Below are positions 10,370 to 18,088 of a stretch of DNA of 64,000 bases, piece after piece. Source of the DNA: Pseudomonadota bacterium (GTDB taxonomy: Bacteria > Pseudomonadota > Gammaproteobacteria > Burkholderiales > Burkholderiaceae_C); contig JAFEEF010000002.1 of the NCBI GenBank assembly GCA_018241265.1, positions 124,001-188,000 on the forward strand, given 5' to 3'. Made by a program: the position numbers and the translations under genes. The notes under the pieces were generated by a model. It saw only the letters and a program-made list of their open reading frames with translations, did no database searches and was not told the origin of the DNA. Each line of letters starts with the position of its first letter. Within the stretch, counting starts at the first letter, position 1.

Positions 10370-10427
10370 GCCGGCTTGGCCCGGTCGGCGGTGCAAGGTA
10401 CATTTTCGCCAACCGGGCCAAGCCGGC
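10370..10427. repeat. 16-bp inverted repeat next to the first attC-like site
   Basis: Bases 10370-10385 (GCCGGCTTGGCCCGGT) are the exact reverse complement of 10412-10427, with a 26-base loop. The right arm continues into a second palindrome centred on AAGCCGGCTT. It could be a terminator for either strand or part of a large attC-type stem. The rest of 10198-10440 holds no gene that I can support. Confidence 0.7.
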
Positions 10428-10440
10428 TTGCCGTAGCGCG

Positions 10441-10462
10441 CCGGTTGACTCGAACGTTAGGC
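10441..10462 (+). other. attC-like right-hand site 1 (integron recombination site)
   Basis: The sequence CCGGTTGACTCGAACGTTAGGC ends in GTTAGGC (10456-10462), the consensus core GTTRRRY of integron attC sites, preceded by a TTGACTC box at the spacing seen in classical 59-base elements (TTAACTC then GTTAGGC). A second copy at 11032-11054 differs at only three or four positions. The matching left half is not obvious here. The next gene starts three bases after the core, as expected for a cassette. Confidence 0.55.
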
Positions 10463-10465
10463 CTC

Positions 10466-10942
10466 ATGATCCGAATCAGCATCGTACTTTGTCTTGTCGT
10501 TGCCAACACGTGCTGGGCGTGTCCAAGCTCGTCGGTTGGTGCGCAAGCGGTCGAGGAACTTGCGCGAACGAAACCGTCGATGCATTGGAATCAATCTTCA
10601 ATGGTTTGTGCGGACTTCGATGGGGACGGCAAGCTTGATCAAGCCATCATCGGGACCGAAGACAACAAGGTGGCAGTAGCCGTCCGTCGAAACGCAGCCG
10701 CGAAGCGGCCGAAACTTCAAATCCTGGAATTCACAGTTGGCCATGGGCTCCAAGCTGCCATCTGCGAGCTGCCCGTCAGACTGGAAGTTGATAACCTCGT
10801 TTGCCGGAACGAGGATGGTCCACTTCCCGGCCGCAAAGAGGGACGAAACGCGCGTTCTCTTGATCTCATCGATGGAGAGTGTGATTCGATCCACATCTAC
10901 TGGAGCCATGTCCACAAAGGCTTTGTGTGGTGGCGCAGATGA
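10466..10942 (+). CDS. Secreted protein of unknown function with an FG-GAP-like calcium motif (possible gene cassette)
   Basis: A 158-residue protein starting at the ATG three bases after an attC-like core. Residues 1-19 (MIRISIVLCLVVANTCWAC) form a signal peptide, possibly with a lipobox-type cysteine. Residues about 47-60 read CADFDGDGKLDQAIIG, a DxDGDGxxD motif like FG-GAP/VCBS calcium-binding repeats, here a single copy. Several cysteines could form disulphides. Codon use and base composition are less GC-extreme than neighbours, and the gene is bracketed by two attC-like sites, so it looks like an integron cassette. No function is known to me. Confidence 0.65.
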   Translation: MIRISIVLCLVVANTCWACPSSSVGAQAVEELARTKPSMHWNQSSMVCADFDGDGKLDQAIIGTEDNKVAVAVRRNAAAKRPKLQILEFTVGHGLQAAICELPVRLEVDNLVCRNEDGPLPGRKEGRNARSLDLIDGECDSIHIYWSHVHKGFVWWRR

Positions 10943-10943
10943 G

Positions 10944-11054
10944 ACCTGATCCCTTGGTCAACCGTACGCTTCACGACATGCCTGTCTTGGACGTCATTTC
11001 ATTCTTGCCCAAGCCAGTCATGCCGTTCCGCGCCGGTTACCGCGAACGTTAGGC
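10944..11054 (+). other. attC-like site 2
   Basis: The right half CGGTTACCGCGAACGTTAGGC (11034-11054) matches site 1 and ends in the GTTAGGC core (11048-11054). On the left, ACCTGAT, five bases, then GGTCAACCG (10956-10964) mirrors it: GGTCAACCG pairs with CGGTTACC leaving one unpaired C, the single extrahelical base typical of attC stems. The outer ACCTGAT fits the RYYYAAC box at only five of seven positions, so the site is degenerate. It starts two bases after the preceding stop codon, the usual cassette arrangement. Confidence 0.5.
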
Positions 11055-11077
11055 CACACAGGGAGTTCGCGAAGCGC

Positions 11078-11830
11078 ATGTACTACGCAATCGTCTGCAC
11101 TTTCATGCTCTTGCTGCCTTGGCTGTCCATCGCAGCGGAGCCGTTGTTCTTCGGCGCAACGTTGAGTGCCGTGCTCATCGCAAAGTGGTTTGCCTTCTGG
11201 GCGGTCGGCTGGCGTCTTCTTCTGGCTGGCATCAAGCAGGTCGCTCAGCCACAGTACACGGCCCGTGAAATCCTTGGCCTGAAGTCCGATGAGTCGCTCA
11301 TCTTGGTGCGCGAGCTTGGGTTCGCCAACGTCGCCACCGGGCTTATGGGTGTTTTCAGTCTCTGGCTGCCGTCCTGGCAACTTGCGGCGGCCTTCAGCGG
11401 TGGCGTGTTCTATGGGCTTGCCGGGCTCATGCACGCGCTGCAAGACCATCGCAATCGCCTAGAGAACGTAGCCATGGTCTCCGATCTCTATGTCTGCGCG
11501 GTTTTACTCGGCGTGCATTCTTGCAGTGGGGCAGCGAAGTGCGGTCTAACTAATTCTTCGTTCAACCGGGCATCTTCCAGCATGGCGCTTGGGCCGCACA
11601 AGTCGCATAGTTATTGCCGGGTCGCGAGAAGACGCCAGCATCGATGCGTCGTCCCTCGAGCAGCGCCGCAGCGCGCAGTCGGTATCGCCACGGCGCCGAT
11701 CATCCCGCCGTGGAGGATCAGGTTCGTCCCAATGCCGGAGAAGGCCGGCTGCGGTCCATCGACCTTGACAAGCCTGCCACCCTCATCCATCCTACCGCGG
11801 GGGTTCGCCGCTGATCCTTGCAGTCGTTGA
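11078..11830 (+). CDS. DUF6790-like membrane protein with read-through C-terminus (possible gene cassette)
   Basis: The frame starts at 11078, 23 bases after an attC-like core and behind a GGGAG ribosome-binding site. Residues 1-145 form four hydrophobic segments with WFAFWAVGWRLLLAGIKQV, a central VRELGFANVATGLMG and a final VAMVSDLYVCAVLLG. This resembles the uncharacterised DUF6790 membrane family. That domain ends near 11515. The frame then runs through a third attC-like half site to a stop at 11830, so about 100 C-terminal residues (basic, Ser/Pro-rich) are probably not native. I infer loss of the original stop or a joint at the cassette end. Confidence 0.6.
   Translation: MYYAIVCTFMLLLPWLSIAAEPLFFGATLSAVLIAKWFAFWAVGWRLLLAGIKQVAQPQYTAREILGLKSDESLILVRELGFANVATGLMGVFSLWLPSWQLAAAFSGGVFYGLAGLMHALQDHRNRLENVAMVSDLYVCAVLLGVHSCSGAAKCGLTNSSFNRASSSMALGPHKSHSYCRVARRRQHRCVVPRAAPQRAVGIATAPIIPPWRIRFVPMPEKAGCGPSTLTSLPPSSILPRGFAADPCSR
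11544..11567 (+). other. attC-like left half site 3
   Basis: GTCTAAC (11544-11550) matches the RYYYAAC box exactly and is followed by TAATTCTTC then GTTCAACC, closely resembling the classical left simple site (GCCTAAC, AATTC, GTTCAAGCC). The right half expected 40-100 bases downstream is not intact: only GTTATTG is seen near 11610. The site appears truncated, consistent with a decayed cassette array without an integrase gene in the window. Confidence 0.5.
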
Positions 11831-11920
11831 ACAGCGAGTCAGGCTGATTCCCACGTTCCCTGTCCATATTTCACCGGCAACCAGCACCGTTCGTGCTGCG
11901 TCCATACACGGGAGATTGCG
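11568..11920. other. Stretch without a supportable gene, upstream of the radical-SAM pair
   Basis: Bases 11568-11830 are formally the tail of the preceding frame but show no conserved protein features. On the minus strand a short frame (about 11640-11780) encodes a hydrophobic run around IGTNLILHGGMIGAVAIP that could be a relic of an exported protein; I do not recognise it. Bases 11831-11920 should hold the promoter of the next gene and end in a CGGGAGA ribosome-binding site at about 11909-11915. Confidence 0.5.
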
Positions 11921-12280
11921 ATGGCGACGAAGAAGAGTGTTCCCATAGTCAAGGTGGTGCAATCGTCCAGGGAGGCGATGGCCGTTACCGGGTACATGAC
12001 GCGGGTTTCTCTTCAGGCATCCGACGGAGACTTCTTCGTAGTCTTGCCGGATGTAGACGTTCCGCAGATCCGCATGCGCGTGCGTAAGGCCGATGTCGCT
12101 GAAATCCGCAAAGGTCATGCCAAAGGCGACATGGTCCTGGCTCAATTGATTCTGGTCGACGGGGCGAAGGTGGAGTCGGTGACGGAAACGCTCGCCACGG
12201 ACGATGGGATGAAGGCGTTCCATGACCCGGTGCTGAATAGGGTTCGGCAGGAAGCGGTCGCGAAGAAAATCATGATGTGA
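11921..12280 (+). CDS. Small hypothetical protein coupled to a radical-SAM gene
   Basis: A 119-residue soluble protein without cysteine, with a good ribosome-binding site (CGGGAGA) before the ATG. The N-terminus is MATKKSVPIVKVV; the middle (TRVSLQASDGDFFVVLPDVDVP) looks like beta strands; the C-terminus is helical and basic, ending VAKKIMM. Its stop is one base before the ATG of the radical-SAM gene, so the two are translationally coupled. Possible roles are a partner, a carrier or a peptide substrate of that enzyme; nothing in the sequence decides this. I do not recognise the family. Confidence 0.7.
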   Translation: MATKKSVPIVKVVQSSREAMAVTGYMTRVSLQASDGDFFVVLPDVDVPQIRMRVRKADVAEIRKGHAKGDMVLAQLILVDGAKVESVTETLATDDGMKAFHDPVLNRVRQEAVAKKIMM

Positions 12281-12281
12281 G

Positions 12282-14075
12282 ATGCGGGTCCTGCTCGTCA
12301 ACCCGCCTCTGACACCGGGAGGCGCGGTCCAGCCGCCGGTTGGACTGGCGGCACTAGGGGCTTGGCTCCATAGCGAAGGGCATTCCGTCCAGATCCTCGA
12401 CCTCGACCTGGAGCAGAGGCTGGCCGGGAAAGTCCAGTGGCCATACGCCTGCACTTGCCTGGACGCGCGGATGAGGGAGTTTGCGCCTGACGTCTGCGGG
12501 TTCACGTCGATGTTCTCGAACAGCCTGTTCGCGGCTCGGCTCATCGCACGGGCCAAGGCGTGGAATGACGGCGTCGTCACGGTCGCGGGGGGCAGCCACT
12601 TCGGCGCGTTGGCGACCGACTCGCTCGCATACATCCCCGAGCTCGACTTTGCCGTTCGCGGTGAAGGCGAAACGGCCTTCGCCGACCTTCTGCAGGCGCT
12701 CGACGGCCGTAAGGACCTGGCTCAGGTATCCGGTGTTGCGCGAAGAGAGCGCGGCACGGTCCTCGAAAGCAAGCCGGGCGATCTGCTCAATCTGGCCGAG
12801 TTGCCGAGCCCGTGGAACGCTGAACTCTTCGAACTGCACCGCTACGTGTCGACCGATGCGGGCGACCGCGTCGCCTACCTGGAGGTGGGGCGAGGTTGTC
12901 CGTTTGCCTGCACCTTCTGCGCGACCGCTCCCTTCTGGCGGCGGAAGTATCGCGTCAAGACGGAATATCAAGTCGTCGACGAGTTGTCGGCGCTCGTCGA
13001 TGCCGGCTACGAAAGGTTCATATTCGTCCACGACCTGTTGACGGTCGATCGCTCCTACGTCAAGCGCCTGTGCGAGGCGATCCGGGAAAGCCGGCTTCCG
13101 GTGCAGTGGATGGCCAATTCCCGCACGGACCTTTCGTTGGAAGGACTGCTGCCCACGATGAAGCTGGCGGGCTGCTGGAAGCTGTTCTTCGGCATCGAGT
13201 CCGCGTCGACCAGGGTTCAGAACTCGACGACGAAACGGCTCGATCCGATGGAGGCGACCGTAGCGATCGTCGACTTGGTGGCGCACGGAATGACGGCGAC
13301 CTGCTCGTTCGTCATCGGCTTTCCCGACGAAGCCCGGTCAGAGGCCAGCGAGTCGGTCAGGCTTGCCGCCAGGATGAAGCTGCTGGGTGCAGAGATCGTC
13401 CAGTTCCATCGGCTGCGCATCTGGCCGCCGGCCCCGTTGTCGCTGTTGGACGTGCCGCACTCGTTCGACAGCCTGTCGCTCGACATCGAGCACCCTTACT
13501 TGGCCGCCACGCTGGAAGAGCGGGCGGAGATCGAGGCCTGTCCCAAGTTCTATCCGGGCTATTTCTCTCCGGACTCGACGCTCGGGTCGCCATCGGAAGT
13601 GAGCCAACTGGAGATGTTCGCGCACCACGCAGTGGGCCTGGCGCCGTTGACCATCTTCATGGCCGAAACGATGTGTCCCGGCGTGATACTCGATTCGGTC
13701 TTCAAGGGTGCCGCCAACCGGGAACTGCAGCGAGATCAGTTCGATTGGGATGGCGGGCGGATGGACAAGACCTGGGCTGCGTTGACGCCGATCCTGGAGG
13801 CCATCGTGGCGGCCGTCGCCGAAGAGAAGCCGGCCGACGCTCGCGTGTTGCGCGAGGTTCTCGGGTACGAACGGCATCGCCTGCAGTTCACCACCGATCC
13901 GTCGTCGCGCAGCATGGAGTTCGGGTGCGCGGTGAACATTCCGCTGCTGCTCGACCAGATCCGGTCCGGCTCGGCGCTTTGCCTGGAGCGCCTGCTGCAG
14001 GCGATCGAGGTCAAACTGCAGCGATCGGACACCGGCACGCTCAGCGCGTATTGGGCGGCGACGGCTTCCGTCTGA
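12282..14075 (+). CDS. B12-binding-type radical SAM protein
   Basis: A 597-residue enzyme. Residues 1-140 form the fold of a cobalamin-binding domain (VLLVNPPLTPGGAVQPPVGLAALGAWL, then LDLDLE), though the DxHxxG cobalamin-ligand motif is not evident. The radical SAM core has the iron-sulfur cluster motif C206-x3-C210-x2-C213 (GCPFACTFC) and a downstream FFGIESAS and VIGFPDEA. A long C-terminal region (from about 420) is unassigned. It pairs with the small upstream gene and converges on the last NRPS gene 18 bases away. Such enzymes methylate unreactive carbons or do other radical chemistry; the substrate is unknown. Confidence 0.85.
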   Translation: MRVLLVNPPLTPGGAVQPPVGLAALGAWLHSEGHSVQILDLDLEQRLAGKVQWPYACTCLDARMREFAPDVCGFTSMFSNSLFAARLIARAKAWNDGVVTVAGGSHFGALATDSLAYIPELDFAVRGEGETAFADLLQALDGRKDLAQVSGVARRERGTVLESKPGDLLNLAELPSPWNAELFELHRYVSTDAGDRVAYLEVGRGCPFACTFCATAPFWRRKYRVKTEYQVVDELSALVDAGYERFIFVHDLLTVDRSYVKRLCEAIRESRLPVQWMANSRTDLSLEGLLPTMKLAGCWKLFFGIESASTRVQNSTTKRLDPMEATVAIVDLVAHGMTATCSFVIGFPDEARSEASESVRLAARMKLLGAEIVQFHRLRIWPPAPLSLLDVPHSFDSLSLDIEHPYLAATLEERAEIEACPKFYPGYFSPDSTLGSPSEVSQLEMFAHHAVGLAPLTIFMAETMCPGVILDSVFKGAANRELQRDQFDWDGGRMDKTWAALTPILEAIVAAVAEEKPADARVLREVLGYERHRLQFTTDPSSRSMEFGCAVNIPLLLDQIRSGSALCLERLLQAIEVKLQRSDTGTLSAYWAATASV

Positions 14076-14093
14076 TCTGCGCGCTGCCGGCGA

Positions 14094-17000
14094 TCAAGCC
14101 GCCGCCAAGGCCTCTTGCGCGGGCTCGTGCAGACGCGCCAGCAGAATCTCTGCGCGGGCCAGCAAGGCCGGCAACGATCCGGCAAGGGCGTCCCTGGGGT
14201 CGAAGGCTGCGCGCAGGTTGTGCTGCGTCGGGTCCTCGTCGCAGTGCAGGCCGATATTGATCGGATAGTGGAAGTTGTCCAAGCCAGACCAGTCCTCGGT
14301 GCTCAGGCGTGCCGGTGCCGCGGCGGCCGGTGCATTCCCGTAGTTGGTGTAGTTCGTGTAGTTGAACGTGAAGCGAAACTCCATCCCGGGCGCCCTCGCG
14401 TTGAATATGCGCGACAGCGGATAGAGCGTGTACGCGTCCTGCCGGGCGAGCAGTTCATGTACGCGGCCGACCGACTGCAAGGCCGTGGCGGCGTCCTGCC
14501 AGGTGCAAGGCTGCAGGTTCCAATACAACCCCGTGGTGGTCAGCGCGTCGCGCAGCTGCGCGAGGCGCCCGTTGACTACCATGCCGACGGTGACGTCGCG
14601 CCGATCCAGACACTCGCCCAGCGCCTGCAAGACGGCGGCGAGGCAAACGGCCTTGGGCTGTACCTTCATGCGGCGCGCATGGGCGTGCACTCGGGTGACG
14701 ATGTCGTTCGACAGCGGACGCACGAGTTGTTCGATGCGTGCCGGCGGCGCGCGGTCGGCGCCGACGAGGCATGAAGACGCCAGCGGATAGGCGTTCCAGA
14801 ACCGCATCGCGGCCGGATCGTCGCGCAGCCGCCGCTGGTGGGCGACGTAGTCGTCGAACGGATCGTCGTCGTGGGCGCGGGACGATGGCGTGCCCCGTTC
14901 ATAGGCGTCGAGCACGCGCGTCACGAACTGCACCTGTCCCCAGCCGTCGTCGATCGCATGGTGCGTGGTCTTGACGAGGCGCGCCCGCGACGGCGACAGG
15001 CGGAACAGCGCGAGGCGCGTGAGCGGCTGGACTGCGCTCGTCATGTCGAACGGCCGCAGCAGGTCGTCCTGCATGTAGCGCTCGAGCAGATCCTGCTGTG
15101 CACGAGGATCGAGACCGGCGATGTCGCGCTCTGCGATCTCCACCCGCGGACCGATGTCGCCGAGGCGGCGGTAGCCGTCGCACGTCCGCTCGAAGTAGGT
15201 GCGGCAACTGGCACTGGCGGCGAACTCGGCCTCGTAGCAGCGCCGCAGCAGGGCGAGATCGACGCTGCCTGTCGCGTCGACCAGCGTGTATGCCTGCTGT
15301 ATGTGATACACGCCGTTGTACTGCGCGGCATGGCGGGCATAGCGGTCGATCAGCAGGTTCTGTAAGTCGGATGCGTAGCGGCAGGCGGCGACCGGCGCGA
15401 TCGCCGTCGCCGACGGCGGGGCGGCATGGCCATCGGATGTCGAAGGCTGCGGCAGCCCGTCCAGCAGGTTGCGCACGCTGCCGGCCTGCAGCAAGTCCTG
15501 CACCGTGACCTGCCAGCCTGCTGTGCCCAGTGCGAGCACCAGCTTGACGGCGAGCATGGAGTCTCCGCCGGCGGCGAAGAAGTCGTCCGAGACGCCCAGC
15601 CCCGGAACTTCCAGCACCGTCGACCACACATCCAGCATCGAGCGTTCGTCCTCGGACGCCGGATCGTTCAACGGCCGGTCGTCGGCGAGCAGGCGTCCGG
15701 TGGCGCGCAGCTCGGCGGCGTCCACGTTGCCGCGGGCATCCGCGACCAGCGCCGGTACTTCGAAGTAGCGCTGCGGCAAGGCATGCCGCGGCACGATCGC
15801 GCTCAGCTCGCTGCGCAGCCGCATCAGGCTCAAGACGTCGCCGTTCGGAACGATCCAGGCGTCGAGCTCCTCGTCGCCGTCGCGCGTGCCGGCGCGCCGC
15901 AGCACCGCAGCGTCGTGCACGCCGCCGCAGCGCCGCAGGCCCGCTTCGACATCGTCGAGCAGCACGCGCAAGCCGCGTATCCGCAGCAGCCGATCGGCGC
16001 GGCCGAGTCGCACCAGCCGTCCGCTGCCGTCCATGCGGGCGAGGTCACCGGTGCGCAGCAGGCGTTCTCCTCCCTGCCGGTCGGGCACGAACGCCGCCGC
16101 CGTGCGCGCCGGTTCGGCGTCGTAGCCGTGCGCCAGGCCCGCACCTGCGATATGGAGTTCGCCGATGGCTCCCGGTGGCACCGGTGCCTGGCTGTCGTCG
16201 AGCAATTGCAGGCGCAGATCGGCCACCGGCTCGCCCATGAGGTCCGCACGATCCGCGCGAGCGTCGGTATCGCCCAGCGCGTGGATCGCGACATGCCCGC
16301 CGGCCTCGGCCATGCCGTACAGCTGAACCAGCACGGTATCGTCGCCCATCGTGTCGTACCACTGGCGCAGCAGGGCGGCTTCGGGGCGTTCGCCCGCAAG
16401 CAGCACGAACGACAGGTGCACCGCGGCGCGTTCGTCCGCGGTGGCGTGAGCGAGGTGCCCGCAGACCGCGCGGAACGCCGTCGTGGACGGATTCCACACG
16501 GTCACCCGATGGCTGGCGATCCGGCTCGCCAGCCCGGCCGCATCGGTGTCGGCCGCTGCGGGCATCACAAGCTGACCGCCGTACAGCAACGCTCCGAACA
16601 CCTGCCAGATCGCCTGGGCGGTGCCGCCCGCGTCGCACATCAGCCAGATGTCGTCGGGACCGAATTCGAAGGTGCGTTCCGTCGCATCGAAGAGGCGCAG
16701 CACGTTGCGGTGCGACCAGAGGCTCGCCCCCGGCCGGCCGTCCACGCCGGTCGACCACACCGCGAGTGCCGGTCGTTCGCTCGCGTAGCGGTGCTTCGTG
16801 CGATCCGACGCGGTGCCGTCATCGCGGCCTGCGGCGAGTAACTCACCGAGCGCGATGCCGGGCACCCGGTACGCCTGCATCAGTTCCCTGCCGGCGGCGG
16901 CCGGTTCACCGGTCTCGATGAAGACATCGGGCCGGGCCCGGCGCACCCACGACTCGGCCTGCGACGTCGGCAGCGCGCCTTCGATCGGCATGACGACGGC

Positions 17001-17249
17001 ACCGGCGCCCAATGCGCCCAGCATCGCCACGATGCCTTCGATCGATCGGAGGCCGGCGATGGCGACGCGCGCCGCACCGGTCGCCGGCGTGTAGCGATGC
17101 AGCGCCGCGGCGACGCGCGTCGCCTCTGCGGCGAGCTCGCGGTAGGTCAGCTGCCGCGTCGGCGAACCGAGCGCGACACGATCGGCGTGGCACGCGGCGG
17201 TCTGCAGGAATCGGTCGAACAGGGTGGTGTCGCGGTCGGGGGCTGGCAT
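14094..17249 (-). CDS. NRPS with degenerate A domain: A*-T-C
   Basis: A 1051-residue protein; I chose the ATG at 17249 (MPAPDRDTTLF), 22 bases after the preceding stop. The A domain (1-520) has LTYREL and LRTGDLARM, but the A3 loop reads VWSTGVDGRPGASLWSHR (164-181) without the usual lysine, A5 reads YGMAEAGG instead of YGPTE, and A10 reads RGNVD (506-510) where NGKxD normally supplies the catalytic lysine. Adenylation is probably lost. The carrier domain is intact (FFAAGGDSML, Ser564). The C-terminal condensation domain has HHAIDDG at about 763. A terminal C domain may join a free amine for release. Last gene of the minus operon. Confidence 0.88.
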   Translation of the reverse strand: MPAPDRDTTLFDRFLQTAACHADRVALGSPTRQLTYRELAAEATRVAAALHRYTPATGAARVAIAGLRSIEGIVAMLGALGAGAVVMPIEGALPTSQAESWVRRARPDVFIETGEPAAAGRELMQAYRVPGIALGELLAAGRDDGTASDRTKHRYASERPALAVWSTGVDGRPGASLWSHRNVLRLFDATERTFEFGPDDIWLMCDAGGTAQAIWQVFGALLYGGQLVMPAAADTDAAGLASRIASHRVTVWNPSTTAFRAVCGHLAHATADERAAVHLSFVLLAGERPEAALLRQWYDTMGDDTVLVQLYGMAEAGGHVAIHALGDTDARADRADLMGEPVADLRLQLLDDSQAPVPPGAIGELHIAGAGLAHGYDAEPARTAAAFVPDRQGGERLLRTGDLARMDGSGRLVRLGRADRLLRIRGLRVLLDDVEAGLRRCGGVHDAAVLRRAGTRDGDEELDAWIVPNGDVLSLMRLRSELSAIVPRHALPQRYFEVPALVADARGNVDAAELRATGRLLADDRPLNDPASEDERSMLDVWSTVLEVPGLGVSDDFFAAGGDSMLAVKLVLALGTAGWQVTVQDLLQAGSVRNLLDGLPQPSTSDGHAAPPSATAIAPVAACRYASDLQNLLIDRYARHAAQYNGVYHIQQAYTLVDATGSVDLALLRRCYEAEFAASASCRTYFERTCDGYRRLGDIGPRVEIAERDIAGLDPRAQQDLLERYMQDDLLRPFDMTSAVQPLTRLALFRLSPSRARLVKTTHHAIDDGWGQVQFVTRVLDAYERGTPSSRAHDDDPFDDYVAHQRRLRDDPAAMRFWNAYPLASSCLVGADRAPPARIEQLVRPLSNDIVTRVHAHARRMKVQPKAVCLAAVLQALGECLDRRDVTVGMVVNGRLAQLRDALTTTGLYWNLQPCTWQDAATALQSVGRVHELLARQDAYTLYPLSRIFNARAPGMEFRFTFNYTNYTNYGNAPAAAAPARLSTEDWSGLDNFHYPINIGLHCDEDPTQHNLRAAFDPRDALAGSLPALLARAEILLARLHEPAQEALAAA

Positions 17250-17271
17250 GGCGGCGCTCGGCTGCACGAGA

Positions 17272-17997
17272 TCAGGCCGCCGCCCAGAGCGCGTCGACGG
17301 TCTCGTGGTTGTCGACGAGATCGGTATCCGCCTTCGTCGCATAGGCGAAGTTCATGATGATCCGCTCGCAGCCCAGCTTGACGATCGGGTGCACGCGGTG
17401 CAGCGTGTCGCGCGTCTGCATCAGATAGATCTCGCCCGAGTCGAAGTAGTAGGTCCGGATCGGGCTGGACACGATGTGCTCCAGGATCTGCGGCGCATCG
17501 CGGTTCCAGCGGGTGTGCGGCACGCACTGCACGAGGCCGCCCGATGCGATGGGCGGCGCCTGCAGCACCCATACCAGCGCGATCGAATAGTCGTCCCAGT
17601 GCCAGCCATGGGTATCGCCGATCTGCTGCAGCGACGTGACGACGATGCGCTCCTGGTCATAGGGGCAAGCGAGCGCCGGCTCGCCGATGACTGCCGAGAC
17701 GAGCTCGCGCAGTTGGCGGTCGTTGTACAGCTCGCACAGCATCGGGCTGCGCGCGGCGACATCCTTGCCGCCCACGTTGCGCATGCGGCGCGGGCTCCCG
17801 TCGGTCTGTTCCATCTTGAAGTCGCGTCGCTTCCCGCAGGCATCGAGCAGGCCGACGGCTTCGTCCAGCAGCAACCGGCGGTCCTGCGGCGACAGCAAGA
17901 GCGGAAGCCGCACGAGACCTTCGGCCAGAAAACGGCGCCTGGCCTCTCGGATCGCGTCCGCGCCGATCTGGTTCAGGTTGAGCATCGGTCGTTTCAT
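17272..17997 (-). CDS. Fe(II)/2-oxoglutarate-dependent oxygenase
   Basis: A 241-residue enzyme. The facial triad candidates are His and Asp in HGWHWDDYSIALVW (about 130-143) and a distal His in TLHRVHPI near 200, followed by a basic residue region. Because the HxD aspartate is present, hydroxylation or desaturation is more likely than halogenation, which needs Gly or Ala there. It sits between two NRPS genes and likely tailors an amino acid or carrier-bound intermediate. Families such as ArpA/VioC-like amino-acid hydroxylases are possible; I cannot assign the substrate. Confidence 0.8.
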   Translation of the reverse strand: MKRPMLNLNQIGADAIREARRRFLAEGLVRLPLLLSPQDRRLLLDEAVGLLDACGKRRDFKMEQTDGSPRRMRNVGGKDVAARSPMLCELYNDRQLRELVSAVIGEPALACPYDQERIVVTSLQQIGDTHGWHWDDYSIALVWVLQAPPIASGGLVQCVPHTRWNRDAPQILEHIVSSPIRTYYFDSGEIYLMQTRDTLHRVHPIVKLGCERIIMNFAYATKADTDLVDNHETVDALWAAA

Positions 17998-18088
17998 GAT
18001 CGTTCCCCGTCAAGCGAATCGGAAGCGTGGTGTCTGGAAGAGTGACGTGCGGCGCGCCAACCGGCCGGTCGGTCATGCGACGGCGCGT

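Noticed and set aside
17272-17997. 2-oxoglutarate-dependent halogenase
   Set aside because: The HxD aspartate is present in HWDD; halogenases have Gly or Ala there.
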